A stretch of DNA of 64,000 bases from Ornithinibacillus scapharcae TW25 (GCF_000190475.1 NZ_AEWH01000052.1:97108-161107); one strand, 5' to 3'. Positions 1 to 8,839 are shown, counted from the first letter of the stretch. Program-made: numbers and translations. The notes: generated by a model not told the origin, from the sequence alone.

Positions 1-81
1 CCCGATTAACTAGTATTTTTTTATATTTCCTAAAGCTTTGTTATAATGATGGCAGAAAACACGTTAAAGAGAGGTAATCGA

Positions 82-1335
82 ATGAGCCAAACTATTCAAG
101 ATATTGTTGATGACATCCAAAAAAAGTATGGATTAGACCATTATGTATTACATAATCACCACATTTATGCAGAAACAAATGTTTCGAATAAAACTGACTA
201 TATTTTATCCCTTGAATTCCTACCATCCGAACAGGAAATAAAAGAGGGAGAATATAACCCATCAGGCACAGCCATAATCGATATGAATCTACATACAAAA
301 GATTTAAAACAAATTACATTCTTAAACAATGTTTCCAATGCAACAGAAGGCATATTCCCTCAACAAGACATGGACCAAATTATTGATTGGATTGAAGAAG
401 AGACAGGAATGATGTTCGGGAAACAATTTAAACTAGTACATGAATATGAAAACGAGGTTAGCTTCCAAGCAACGATTGATAATATGGAGGTAGCCCCAAC
501 TGGTGCCATCGATTTAATATTTAACGAGCAAGGCCAGCTGACACAGTTTTCAATTGATGGTATTTTTCCAACTGAAGAAGAAGTCGATTGGGAGCCTTTT
601 TCCTTAACAACAGAGGATATAATTGATACCATTATGGATCACCTAACATTGGTTGAAACACCAGATGAGGAGAATCAAACGTGGTTAAACCTTTGGCAGG
701 TTAAAACGTTTTATATCAAGAATGATCGTACGAAATTAATATTACCTGAAAATCTATATCAATTAGATAAGTTCCATCAATTACATATAACCGTGGAATG
801 GGATAAACCACACCTCGAGACATTTACAACAGAAGATTATGATTTCTCTACTGAGGTTAGTTATGAAGAAGCACTTGAAAACAGAGGCGAACCAGCCCCA
901 ATTACGGAGATAGAATTACAAAATTGCTTAGAGGAAGTTACCAAAGTAGTGAGTAATCTCTTTCCCGATGAATCAGGGAAATGGACCGTAACTGGTATGT
1001 ATCCTGAGAAAAACTACATCATATGCGAGCTTATCGGAGAAAAATACCGTTCTATTCAGCGAAAATTAAAGCTCATTATTCAACGAGATAACTTTACTAC
1101 CGTTAATTATTGGGATAACAAATTTATACTGGATATGTTTAGACCCTTTAAGGAACCCGAGCAGGCTAAAATTGCTAAGGTGGAAGCATTCGAAAAGTTA
1201 CAGAGCAGCATAGAGCTCACCCCTGTTTATGTGAAGGAATCCCATTCAGACACCTATCAACTCTGTGGTAGAATCGTGTGTGATGATGTCGTCGATGCGG
1301 TTTCAGGAGAATTGATAAAAATCTTTGAATTGTAA
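82..1335 (+). CDS. hypothetical protein, about 417 aa, soluble
   Basis: No family was recognised with confidence. The product is acidic and has no signal peptide or membrane segment. It alternates short beta-rich and helical stretches, in the manner of PepSY/YcdB-type repeat proteins, but that resemblance is weak. The ATG at 82 is chosen as start because GAGGT (71-75) sits just before it. The in-frame ATG at 46 overlaps a likely sigma-A -10 hexamer TATAAT (42-47) and so cannot be translated from that promoter. It stands alone, followed by the riboswitch-controlled terC. Confidence 0.6.
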   Translation: MSQTIQDIVDDIQKKYGLDHYVLHNHHIYAETNVSNKTDYILSLEFLPSEQEIKEGEYNPSGTAIIDMNLHTKDLKQITFLNNVSNATEGIFPQQDMDQIIDWIEEETGMMFGKQFKLVHEYENEVSFQATIDNMEVAPTGAIDLIFNEQGQLTQFSIDGIFPTEEEVDWEPFSLTTEDIIDTIMDHLTLVETPDEENQTWLNLWQVKTFYIKNDRTKLILPENLYQLDKFHQLHITVEWDKPHLETFTTEDYDFSTEVSYEEALENRGEPAPITEIELQNCLEEVTKVVSNLFPDESGKWTVTGMYPEKNYIICELIGEKYRSIQRKLKLIIQRDNFTTVNYWDNKFILDMFRPFKEPEQAKIAKVEAFEKLQSSIELTPVYVKESHSDTYQLCGRIVCDDVVDAVSGELIKIFEL

Positions 1336-1432
1336 TACCATAAATTACTTTTAACACGTCTTCGTATAAAACAAGTAAATCGAATCAAACTATACTTAGG
1401 TAAGGGCACTCACCCGTTGCAAAGACAAACTA

Positions 1433-1462
1433 TTGACATGAAAACAAAATAATGATTAAATT
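1433..1462 (+). promoter_or_regulatory. sigma-A promoter of the terC transcript
   Basis: A consensus -35 TTGACA (1433-1438) is followed 18 bp later by TAAATT (1457-1462) as a weak -10. Transcription would start near 1470, a few bases before the conserved 5' end of the riboswitch at 1475. The region from 1336 to 1430 shows nothing else that I can name. Confidence 0.55.
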
Positions 1463-1474
1463 AATATATAATTT

Positions 1475-1601
1475 CAAAGGGGAGTAGCTTTAACAGTTAT
1501 GTCGTCATTTCAGAGTATCTTGTATACTCTCGGCATATCTGGCAACTTTACGGTGTTGTTAGCAAGACCTTTGCCGATGTGGTAAAGGTCTATCTTTTTT
1601 T
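1475..1601 (+). promoter_or_regulatory. yybP-ykoY manganese riboswitch with overlapping terminator hairpin
   Basis: The leader starts with the conserved CAAAGGGGAGTAG and ends with GCAAGACCTTTGCC, both hallmarks of the yybP-ykoY aptamer. CAAAGG (1475-1480) can pair with CCTTTG (1568-1573) to close aptamer helix P1. The same CCTTTGCC also forms a hairpin, 1566-1575 with 1581-1590, followed by a run of seven T (1595-1601). P1 and this terminator therefore exclude each other. Family knowledge: Mn2+ binding stabilises the aptamer and turns expression on. The switching mechanism here is inferred from the base pairing. Confidence 0.9.
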
Positions 1602-1643
1602 AGGGGCCTTTACCATGTCAAATGGGGAAAGCCTCTATTTTTT
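1602..1643 (+). terminator. second hairpin and T-run in the terC leader
   Basis: Positions 1602-1614 (AGGGGCCTTTACC) pair with 1624-1636 (GGGGAAAGCCTCT), leaving a 9-nt loop and then ATTTTTT. In addition GGTAAAGG (1581-1588), the 3' arm of the first hairpin, can pair with CCTTTACC (1607-1614). This second structure thus competes with the first. It reads as a second terminator or as part of a longer switch. Confidence 0.6.
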
Positions 1644-1710
1644 ATGGCAAATTGCCTTATTTAATAGCCTGGCTAACGTCAATTTTTCAAATTTGAAGGG
1701 AGAAAAATGA

Positions 1711-2490
1711 ATGGAATCAATTTGGTTAGAGTATGCCTGGACCCTATTAATCCTTATTGGGTTGGAAGGTATCTTGTCTGCTGACAACGCGCTTGTCCTA
1801 GCAGTTATTGCAAAGCACTTGCCTGAAGATCAGAAAAAGAGAGCAATAAATTACGGTATTTTAATGGCCTTTGCTTTCCGCTTCGCCGCACTATTTGCTA
1901 TTTCGTTTATTGCTAATGTATGGCAGGTTCAAGCAATCGGTGCTGCATATTTAATTTATTTAGGATTGAAACATGTCATCCAAGACACCTTTGGCTCTAA
2001 GAAGGGCGATAAAGATGAGTTAGAGGAAGAATCTGCTGGTAAAGGGTTCTGGCCAACAGTTGCTAAGATTGGTTTAGCTGACTTAGCCTTTGCAATTGAC
2101 TCTATCTTAGCTGCAGTTGCGCTTGCAATCGTATTACCTGAAACAGGTCTAGGTCACTTTGGTGGAATGGATACAGGTCAATTCTTCATTGTAGTTCTTG
2201 CTGGTATTGCCGGATTAGTTTTAATTAAATTCGCTGCTGGTTGGTTTGTTACATTATTAGATAAAAGACCTGGACTTGAAACCACAGCTTATTTAATTGT
2301 TGCTTGGGTTGGGGTTAAGCTTGCTGTTATTACCCTAAGTCATGATAAAGTAAATATCTTACCACATGACTTCCCACATAGTACTGGTTGGACAGTTGCA
2401 TTCTGGGTAGTATTATTAGGAATTGCTGTAATCGGATGGTTTGCATCTGGTAAAACAGGAAACAAAGATCAAGAAGGTTCATCTTCTTAA
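1711..2490 (+). CDS. ykoY: TerC-family membrane protein (YkoY/MeeY-like manganese exporter)
   Basis: The 259-residue integral membrane protein has about seven hydrophobic segments. It carries the two acidic TerC signatures, EGILSADNALVLAV near residue 20 and LADLAFAIDSILAAVAL near residue 125, whose Asp/Glu residues form the metal path. Homologues in B. subtilis (YkoY, YceF) export Mn2+ and help metallate secreted proteins. The yybP-ykoY riboswitch directly upstream fits this role strongly. Start is the ATG after GAAGGGAG. It is monocistronic and converges with nrdF at a shared terminator. Confidence 0.88.
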   Translation: MESIWLEYAWTLLILIGLEGILSADNALVLAVIAKHLPEDQKKRAINYGILMAFAFRFAALFAISFIANVWQVQAIGAAYLIYLGLKHVIQDTFGSKKGDKDELEEESAGKGFWPTVAKIGLADLAFAIDSILAAVALAIVLPETGLGHFGGMDTGQFFIVVLAGIAGLVLIKFAAGWFVTLLDKRPGLETTAYLIVAWVGVKLAVITLSHDKVNILPHDFPHSTGWTVAFWVVLLGIAVIGWFASGKTGNKDQEGSSS

Positions 2491-2500
2491 ATATTCACTA

Positions 2501-2535
2501 AAATATCCGAACTAGTTCTCTAGTTCGGATATTTT
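2501..2535. terminator. bidirectional terminator between terC and nrdF
   Basis: A 15-bp perfect inverted repeat (AAATATCCGAACTAG / CTAGTTCGGATATTT) with a short TTCT loop is flanked by A and T runs. It can end both the terC transcript and the converging nrdEIF transcript. Confidence 0.85.
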
Positions 2536-2542
2536 TATTTAC

Positions 2543-3553
2543 CTATAAATCATCAAACCCATTCAAGTCACTAGTCTTCGTATATTGTCTTGATTTCTGT
2601 TCAAAGAAGTCTGTCTTCGTGCCATCTATATTATCCACATATGCTCGAATCCATTTCATTGGATTTTCCACATTTTCCGGATAAATTTCACTTAAACCGA
2701 GTAAGCGAAGCATTTTATTAGCACGGTACTTAATGTAGCCAGACATCTCCTCTAAATCTATTCCTTCCACATCTTCTAGAACGTAGCTAGACCATTCAAT
2801 TTCCAAATCTACAGCCATGCTAAACTCGTTATAAACCCAGTCGATAAATGTTTCTGTATTATAATCAGGATATTCCGCTAACGTAGCACGAAAAAGTTCT
2901 GAAATAAATCGGCCATGTTCTAGCTCATCTCGATTAATATAACTAATCATGGTAGAGGTCCCAACCATCTTGTTATCTCTTGCTAGGTTATAGAAAAATG
3001 CAAATCCCGAATAAAAGAATAGCCCCTCTAGCAATGACGTATAAACTAATGTTTTCAAGATATTCTCGATGGATGGTTCCTCCACGAACTGATTATATCC
3101 TTCAATTAATCGCTTATTTCTCTTCAAAAGTATCGGGTCTGTTCTCCCTAATTGAAATGCTTCATTCTGCTCTTTTAAAGAAACAACTGAAGATAACACA
3201 TAAGAATAGCTTTCATTATGTACAGCTTCCTGCTGCGCAATAACAGCCATAATGGATTGAACAGAAGAATCTGTTGCGTACAACGATAGTAGCAATGCCG
3301 TTCTAGTTTGTGGTGCATCAAGTGTTGATAATAAGCCTATAATTTTCAAATACGCATTCTGCTCTTCTTCTGTTAGCATATCAAACTGTTTCACATCGGA
3401 TGACATGTTGATTTCATCTGCTTGCCAGTAATTACCCACTAGCCGCTTATACATCTTATACCAGTGAGGATACTTAATATCATTCCAATTTAATATCCCA
3501 CTTGATTCGCCACCAAATATCTTTGTTGATTTATTTGGAAAACTAGGTTCCAT
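2543..3553 (-). CDS. nrdF: class Ib ribonucleotide reductase, beta subunit
   Basis: The radical-generating small subunit pairs with NrdE to make deoxyribonucleotides. The dimetal-site ligands and radical Tyr of the ferritin-like fold are visible: Asp in STLDAPQTR, Glu/His/Tyr in QQEAVHNESYSYV, Glu in LLEGLFFYSG, and Glu/His in NRDELEHGRF. The ATG at 3553 is preferred (336 aa, MEPSFPNK) because AAAAAGG lies 8 nt upstream and it begins just after the nrdI stop. A GTG at 3586 would overlap nrdI and lacks a good ribosome binding site. The sequence is not close to B. subtilis NrdF but belongs to the NrdI-linked type. It is last gene of nrdE-nrdI-nrdF. Confidence 0.88.
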   Translation of the reverse strand: MEPSFPNKSTKIFGGESSGILNWNDIKYPHWYKMYKRLVGNYWQADEINMSSDVKQFDMLTEEEQNAYLKIIGLLSTLDAPQTRTALLLSLYATDSSVQSIMAVIAQQEAVHNESYSYVLSSVVSLKEQNEAFQLGRTDPILLKRNKRLIEGYNQFVEEPSIENILKTLVYTSLLEGLFFYSGFAFFYNLARDNKMVGTSTMISYINRDELEHGRFISELFRATLAEYPDYNTETFIDWVYNEFSMAVDLEIEWSSYVLEDVEGIDLEEMSGYIKYRANKMLRLLGLSEIYPENVENPMKWIRAYVDNIDGTKTDFFEQKSRQYTKTSDLNGFDDL

Positions 3554-3566
3554 TGTTTTTGCCTTT

Positions 3567-4004
3567 TTAAGCAATGTGACGGACACGTTCCATTACCCCT
3601 CTCAACCAATAATCAATAAGTTGTTCCTGTGAACCCCTCGGTGATTGCTCAATTTTCAACCCACTCCATTTACTATTGAAAAAGTTTACTAGTCTGTCTA
3701 CCGCTCCACAATAATAGCCAAATTGTGTATCACCAGTACCAAATACGGCAATATTATTAGGCTTGTAGCCTATTTCCAAAATAAAGTCTTTTACCTCATC
3801 CGGCGTCCGGCCGTTTTCCCATGTAAAGGTACCGAGAAACACAATATCATAGCCTGATGGATCTATCGGCGCATCAATACCGATGCGGTGCATATCAACT
3901 GAACACCCTCTTGAAATAAGCCTTTCCTGAATGAACTCCGCAACTTCCTGTGTATTTCCACTATATGATAAATAAGCAATAGCTACCTTCAACTCTGACA
4001 CCAC
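3567..4004 (-). CDS. nrdI: NrdI flavodoxin-like protein of class Ib ribonucleotide reductase
   Basis: This small flavodoxin-like protein supplies the oxidant that assembles the dimanganese-tyrosyl cofactor of NrdF. The FMN phosphate loop SYSGNTQEVAEF is near the N terminus and a second flavin loop, FGTGDTQFGYYCG, lies near residue 90. At 145 aa its length is typical. The coding region overlaps the end of nrdE by 16 nt, which implies translational coupling. Start is a GTG (4004) with GGAAG upstream; TTG at 3992, overlapping the nrdE stop as TTGA, is an alternative. Its presence fixes the cluster as class Ib. Confidence 0.9.
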   Translation of the reverse strand: MVSELKVAIAYLSYSGNTQEVAEFIQERLISRGCSVDMHRIGIDAPIDPSGYDIVFLGTFTWENGRTPDEVKDFILEIGYKPNNIAVFGTGDTQFGYYCGAVDRLVNFFNSKWSGLKIEQSPRGSQEQLIDYWLRGVMERVRHIA

Positions 4005-6208
4005 TCACATTCTTCCACGTCATTCGAGGTGGAACGAACGTAGTAAGTAGTTTTCAAGCCTTCCTTCCAAGCTTGAAGATGTAAATCCAGTAAAACAGAG
4101 GCACGAATCGTGTTTGGAACATAAAAATTAAAGGAAATACTTTGATCGATGTGCTTTTGTCGAACAGCATTTTGCTTAACGGACCATCGTTGATCAACAA
4201 TATAAGCAGACCTACGGTATATATCATACGTATGATGATCTAGGTCTGGTGCTGTTGTCGGGATTTTAAAGTCTTTTTTCTCTTCATGATAAAAAGGTTT
4301 AAAAACTGGATCGACACTAGCAGAAGAACCAGCGATCATGGCCGTTGTAGAGTTCGGTGCGACCGCCATGAGATAACCGTTACGAATCCCATTTTCCATC
4401 ACAGCTTCCTTTAACTCCTTCCAGCTCTCACCCGTATACTCCTTCTCTTCAAAATATTTCCCTGTACTCCACTTACTTCCTTCAAAAACCGGATAATATC
4501 CCTTTTCCTTACTTAATTCCATGCTGCTTTTAATTGTGAAATAGGCTATTTTCTCATAAAGCTCATCTGCATACTGTACGGCTTCCTCAGATTCCCAATG
4601 AATGTTTTTCGTAGCCAACAAATGATGCCATCCAAACGTTCCGAGTCCTATTGCACGATATTTTTGATTGGTAATTTGTGTTTGAATCAGTGGTAATGTA
4701 TTAATATCGATAACATTATCTAGCATCCGTACTTGAATTTTTATCAATCGTTCTAATACATTATCTGGTACAGCCTTCCCTAGATTGATAGAGCTTAGGT
4801 TACATACGACAAAATCACCTGGTTTATACTTCTTCATCATCACTCCGTTTTCATCCATGTACTCTTCTAGAAACTCAGTTGGTGATTGGTTTTGCGTAAT
4901 CTCCGTACATAAATTCGAGCAATAGATGACTCCTGCATGGTGATTACTATTTTGTCTATTCACTTCATCACGATAAAACATAAAAGGGGTACCTGATTCC
5001 AGCTGAGACTTCATAATGCGCTTCATAATTTCAATTGCAGGGACTTTCTTTTTCGATAGTCGTTCACAGCCGACACATTCAACATATTTTTCCCGCCATG
5101 AGCCACTTCCCTTTTTTTCGTCATAATAGTCTTCTAAAGAATATCCCATCACTTCTCGAACCTCATGTGGATCAAACAGATACCAATCTCCTCTAGACTC
5201 TACTTGCTCCATGAATAAGTCTGGTAAACAAACCCCTGTGAAAATATCATGGGCACGCATCCGGTCATCTCCATTATTAAGTTTTAAGTCTAAAAAGGAC
5301 TCAATGTCTTTATGCCAAACATCAAGATAAACCGCAATTGCACCTTTTCGAGTTCCAAGCTGGTCAACACTTACAGCCGTATTATTTAGCTGCTTAATCC
5401 ATGGAACTACCCCACTAGACATCCCTTTAAAGCCCTTAATAGCGCTCCCTCTCGCTCGAACCTTCCCCATATAGACTCCGATACCGCCTCCATTTTTTGA
5501 TAGCTTCGCAATATCCGTGTTGCTATCGTAAATGGATTGTAAGCTATCGTCTACCGTGTCAATAAAGCAACTCGATAGCTGTCCATGAGTTTTCCCTGCA
5601 TTGGTCAGTGTAGGAGTAGCAACCGTCATATATAGATTACTTAATGCCCAGTAAGCTTCCAACACCAAATCTAATCTCTCCATCGGGTTCTCATCCTGCA
5701 TTAGATACATCGCAATAATCATCCATCGTTCCTGCGGTAATTCATAAACACTTTTTTCATGATCTGTTGCTAAATATCGGTTGGCTAACGTATATAATCC
5801 TAAATATGTAAAGTAAAAGTCCTTCTTTGGGTCAATCTTTTCGGCAAGGAATGCTATTTCCTCTTTGTTGTACTTTTCAAGTATGGCCGGGGTATAAATC
5901 CCTTCCTCTGTTAAATGCTCGATTAAGTGATAAAAGTCACCATATCTCTTTGATAAATGATACTTACGATTATTTGCTGCTTGATAATACAGACTATGCA
6001 ATAAAAAACGACTAGCAGCGAACGTCCAGTCAGGATTGGCCTCATCTATATTTTCCAATGCTCTTTTAGCTAGTAGATCCAATGCTCTTATAGTAGATAT
6101 ACCTGCTGGGAGCTCCACATGTAGGTCATTAGAATCTACATGCAGACCATCCAGAGCCTCCTCAATTATCTGAGTGATGCCTTCTTTTGTTGTTATTTCA
6201 GTTACCAT
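3989..6208 (-). CDS. nrdE: class Ib ribonucleotide reductase, alpha subunit
   Basis: The 739-residue catalytic subunit carries the expected active-site set. Cys214 (SSCFIDTVDD) and Cys469 (VVCNLSSINLGK) form the redox pair. Asn432/Cys434/Glu436 lie in SNLCTEI. The regenerating CxxC (Cys734, Cys737) is at the extreme C terminus. A KNGGGIGVY specificity/active-site loop is present near residue 240. No full ATP-cone is seen at the N terminus, as is usual for NrdE. GGAGG precedes the ATG. The operon order nrdE-nrdI-nrdF differs from the B. subtilis order nrdI-nrdE-nrdF. A cobalamin riboswitch and terminator precede it. Confidence 0.93.
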   Translation of the reverse strand: MVTEITTKEGITQIIEEALDGLHVDSNDLHVELPAGISTIRALDLLAKRALENIDEANPDWTFAASRFLLHSLYYQAANNRKYHLSKRYGDFYHLIEHLTEEGIYTPAILEKYNKEEIAFLAEKIDPKKDFYFTYLGLYTLANRYLATDHEKSVYELPQERWMIIAMYLMQDENPMERLDLVLEAYWALSNLYMTVATPTLTNAGKTHGQLSSCFIDTVDDSLQSIYDSNTDIAKLSKNGGGIGVYMGKVRARGSAIKGFKGMSSGVVPWIKQLNNTAVSVDQLGTRKGAIAVYLDVWHKDIESFLDLKLNNGDDRMRAHDIFTGVCLPDLFMEQVESRGDWYLFDPHEVREVMGYSLEDYYDEKKGSGSWREKYVECVGCERLSKKKVPAIEIMKRIMKSQLESGTPFMFYRDEVNRQNSNHHAGVIYCSNLCTEITQNQSPTEFLEEYMDENGVMMKKYKPGDFVVCNLSSINLGKAVPDNVLERLIKIQVRMLDNVIDINTLPLIQTQITNQKYRAIGLGTFGWHHLLATKNIHWESEEAVQYADELYEKIAYFTIKSSMELSKEKGYYPVFEGSKWSTGKYFEEKEYTGESWKELKEAVMENGIRNGYLMAVAPNSTTAMIAGSSASVDPVFKPFYHEEKKDFKIPTTAPDLDHHTYDIYRRSAYIVDQRWSVKQNAVRQKHIDQSISFNFYVPNTIRASVLLDLHLQAWKEGLKTTYYVRSTSNDVEECEWCQS

Positions 6209-6303
6209 ATGTAATTCCTCCTATATTGTTTATCAGAAAAACTTTGATTCAGCCACCCTTTTGCGAATGTTTCTTCTTCCTATCTATCAAGAATGCTAAA
6301 ATA

Positions 6304-6332
6304 ATAAAAAACGCCCATCCTAGGGATGAGCG
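6304..6332 (-). terminator. riboswitch-controlled terminator in the nrd leader
   Basis: On the minus strand CGCTCATCC pairs with GGATGGGCG around a CTA loop (6312-6332), followed directly by TTTTTT. It lies between the cobalamin riboswitch and nrdE, where a switchable terminator is expected. Confidence 0.85.
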
Positions 6333-6424
6333 GGCATGTGAAAACGATAGAAATTATTCAATAATGTATGTAATAACTCCATCGTTTCATGCTCTTTCAA
6401 CCCGAAGAATTATGAAACTTTAAG

Positions 6425-6595
6425 TAATGGCAGGTCTCCTGGCTTGTGCTTCAATCTACTAGAGTCCTTCCCATATCAGTTACTTGACACAGTGGATTTC
6501 TCGTTCGTCTACACTTACAGTTGCGGGGACAGCTTCAGAACTTCACTGAATTCCCTTTTCAGACAAATACATGTCACCATTACTCGCGGCACTAT
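6425..6595 (-). promoter_or_regulatory. cobalamin (B12) riboswitch upstream of nrdEIF
   Basis: Read on the minus strand, the leader contains the core GCTGTCCCCGCAACTGTAAG (centred near 6525), then a CCACTGTG element (6487-6494), GGGAAGG (6466-6472), and the exact B12 box AGCCAGGAGACCTGCC (6429-6444). These are the conserved parts of the cobalamin riboswitch, in the right order. With the downstream terminator it should lower nrdEIF transcription when adenosylcobalamin is plentiful. Family knowledge: such switches ahead of B12-independent reductases usually go with a B12-dependent class II enzyme elsewhere in the genome. Confidence 0.93.
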
Positions 6596-6619
6596 ATATA
6601 GTATTTAGTTTTAATTCAA

Positions 6620-6635
6620 TCACAATATATTGTAT
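6620..6635. promoter_or_regulatory. candidate NrdR box
   Basis: TCACAATATATTGTAT contains a perfect ACAATATATTGT palindrome and fits the NrdR box pattern ACWnTATAnWGT. It lies just upstream of the nrd riboswitch, near where the minus-strand promoter must be. A second, degraded copy may be GACTATCATAGATTAC (6641-6656), about two helical turns away. NrdR boxes normally occur in pairs, so the call is moderate. Confidence 0.45.
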
Positions 6636-6743
6636 TAATAGACTATCATAGATTACTAGACTTTGCAATCGAAATTAAAATTAGTCATCTAAAATCCTGC
6701 TAATTCGGGTAAAATAGGATTAATAATATAAGGGGTGACACTC

Positions 6744-7475
6744 GTGCAGGAAATTATGAAGATGATTCAATCATCCGCATATACTACTATCTTTACAGGG
6801 GCAGGTATGTCTACGGAGAGTGGACTACCAGATTTCCGTTCGAAAAATAGAGGTTTGTGGACGAAGTTTAATCCAGATGAACTAGCAAATGTAGTTGCCT
6901 TGGAAAATAACTTTGAAGAGTTTTCCGAGTTCTATCAGTACCGTCTAAGGGAAATAGATAAGTATCAACCACACGAAGGCCATCTCATCCTTGGTCAATG
7001 GGAAAAACGTGGCATTATTCGAGGTATCATCACGCAAAATGTTGATGGTTTTCATCATGATGCAGGAAATCAAAATGTAATGGAGCTCCACGGTACATTT
7101 CGAAAGTTTTATTGCAATCGTTGTAAAAGAGAACACGATCGAGAAGCTTATCTGAGTGGTAATAACAAATGTGAGTATTGCGATGGACCAGTTCGACCGG
7201 GAATCGTCCTTTTCGGTGAGATGTTACCGGAGGATGTATTTTACAAAGCTGAAATTGAGACCCGCAGGTCCGATTTATTAATCGTCCTAGGATCATCCTT
7301 AACCGTAACTCCTGCCAATATGTTTCCAATGATTGCAAAGGAGCAAGGTGCGAAACTTATCATTGTTAACCGTGAGGATACACCAATGGATATTTATGCG
7401 GATTATATTGTGCAGGATAAAAGTATAAGAGAGTTTTTGATTGAAGTTGATCAAGAATTAAAGGGCAGATGTTGA
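6744..7475 (+). CDS. Sir2-family NAD-dependent protein deacylase
   Basis: The product removes acyl groups from protein lysines with NAD+ consumption. It has the sirtuin NAD loop FTGAGMSTESGLPDFR, the ITQNVDGFHHDAG motif, and the catalytic His in ELHGTF. Four zinc Cys are present in CNRCKREHD and CEYCDG. The GTG at 6744 is chosen because AAGGGG (6730-6735) is 8 nt upstream; an in-frame GTG at 6735 lies inside that ribosome binding site. It resembles B. subtilis SrtN (YhdZ). It is a single gene, divergent from nrd, ending at a strong terminator. Confidence 0.88.
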   Translation: MQEIMKMIQSSAYTTIFTGAGMSTESGLPDFRSKNRGLWTKFNPDELANVVALENNFEEFSEFYQYRLREIDKYQPHEGHLILGQWEKRGIIRGIITQNVDGFHHDAGNQNVMELHGTFRKFYCNRCKREHDREAYLSGNNKCEYCDGPVRPGIVLFGEMLPEDVFYKAEIETRRSDLLIVLGSSLTVTPANMFPMIAKEQGAKLIIVNREDTPMDIYADYIVQDKSIREFLIEVDQELKGRC

Positions 7476-7476
7476 G

Positions 7477-7519
7477 AAATACAAAAGCGTGTTCTGTGAA
7501 GAAACACGCTTTTGTATTT
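7477..7519. terminator. bidirectional terminator after the sirtuin gene
   Basis: A 17-bp perfect inverted repeat (7477-7493 with 7503-7519, beginning AAATACAAAAGCGTGTT) with a 9-nt loop. A and T runs at the base let it serve both the sirtuin gene and the converging ftsW/rodA-like operon. Confidence 0.85.
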
Positions 7520-7522
7520 ACA

Positions 7523-8839
7523 TTATTTCACTACTATTGTTGGTTCTATAATGTCTTTTCGACGATAAACGTTTAATACAAGCCCCAGTACAATAGAATA
7601 GATTACCAGATAACTAGTACCATAACTAATAATTGGAATAGGAACTCCTACTATTGGGATTATTCCTAAGCCCATTAATATATTCCAAAGTGTAGGAACA
7701 ATAAATAGAGCAGCTCCACCTATTACTATCAGTCTCCCGAACAAATCCTTTGTTTTAAATGCGTTAGCCGAAATACGGAAAATAAACATCAAAAGTAATA
7801 TACATAACGCTATACCGAATGCCCAACCTAACGTATAAATCAGATAAGGGAATACTAAATCAGTATGAGTAGCGGGGAGCGTCATAAGCTGTGATTCAAA
7901 TCCATTACCGAACCACCCTGCATTAGAAAGGACATCCTTAAGTGCAATATAAATATACCCACCATCTGGGTCACTTTCGGGACTTAAGAAGTAGGCCAAT
8001 CTTGAATGGAATACATTTCGAAATAGCGGCAAAACAACTGTCACTAATAGTAAAACTCCACCTATTACATTCCATAAAAACATCTTAAGTGCTAGCTGTT
8101 TTTGAACACTACTAAATGCAAACATTGTGAGAATACAGATAAAATAAATCAAAGCAGACATCATACTTGGAACAACCATATAAATAATAATTGGTACCCA
8201 AAATAGGAAAACGAGTGCCAATTGTTTTATCCAATGATCATATTTATTAATATTTCTCAATAACCCAGCCCAAGCAAGGAAAAATAGACATAATGTTATA
8301 ATGGTTACATCCGAAAATATTCCAAAGACCGAAATCCACCTTTGTGTACCGTTCACATTATAACCAAAAAATGCCGTATAAAGATGTAGTAATATAGCTA
8401 ACCCATAAAAACCAAAGCTATAACGGTTTAGTTTACGATAATCAAAGAACAATATGCCAATCACTACTAAAATAGCAAGTATGTTGCCAATTATTTTATT
8501 ATGGATAAAATGAGTTCCCGCACCGGGGAACCCAGGGATTTCATTAATTAGAGGTAGAAAACCAATTCCAGCAATGATAACAAACATCACAATCAGTAGC
8601 CAATCCATTTTTGGTTTATGGATACGATTTAAATTATCTCCTAGAGCATATGGATTACCCATTTCTTTCAAAACTTTTTCTTCCATATCCTCTCCAGTTA
8701 ATCCATCATTTTGATAAGTTTTACTCAATTCTTGCAGGTGATGATTAAGCTCTTTTCTAATCATACTATGGGCCTCTTTAGATCTTACCCTTGAAGTTAC
8801 CTTGTTTAAAAAATCCTCAAATTTATTTGGTGTCACCAT
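7523..8839 (-). CDS. FtsW/RodA/SpoVE-family protein with N-terminal HAAS-like prefix domain
   Basis: Residues 1-75 form a soluble, helical domain (KEAHSMIRKELNHHLQEL...EMGNPYALGDNLNRIH) like the permease-prefix/HAAS domains of membrane proteins controlled by PadR regulators. The remainder is a SEDS-type polytopic membrane domain of about ten helices. The SEDS signature LPATHTDLVFPYLIYTLGW retains the acidic residue of the HTD motif, which is essential for glycan polymerisation in RodA/FtsW. The family polymerises lipid II. The gene is last in an operon with an ECF sigma and a PadR-like gene. It overlaps the latter by 7 nt, with GAGGAGG inside the upstream gene. Confidence 0.8.
   Translation of the reverse strand: MVTPNKFEDFLNKVTSRVRSKEAHSMIRKELNHHLQELSKTYQNDGLTGEDMEEKVLKEMGNPYALGDNLNRIHKPKMDWLLIVMFVIIAGIGFLPLINEIPGFPGAGTHFIHNKIIGNILAILVVIGILFFDYRKLNRYSFGFYGLAILLHLYTAFFGYNVNGTQRWISVFGIFSDVTIITLCLFFLAWAGLLRNINKYDHWIKQLALVFLFWVPIIIYMVVPSMMSALIYFICILTMFAFSSVQKQLALKMFLWNVIGGVLLLVTVVLPLFRNVFHSRLAYFLSPESDPDGGYIYIALKDVLSNAGWFGNGFESQLMTLPATHTDLVFPYLIYTLGWAFGIALCILLLMFIFRISANAFKTKDLFGRLIVIGGAALFIVPTLWNILMGLGIIPIVGVPIPIISYGTSYLVIYSIVLGLVLNVYRRKDIIEPTIVVK

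Noticed and set aside
46-81. Upstream ATG of the first gene as the true start
   Set aside because: It overlaps the likely -10 box TATAAT (42-47) and lacks a ribosome binding site, while ATG 82 has GAGGT at good distance.
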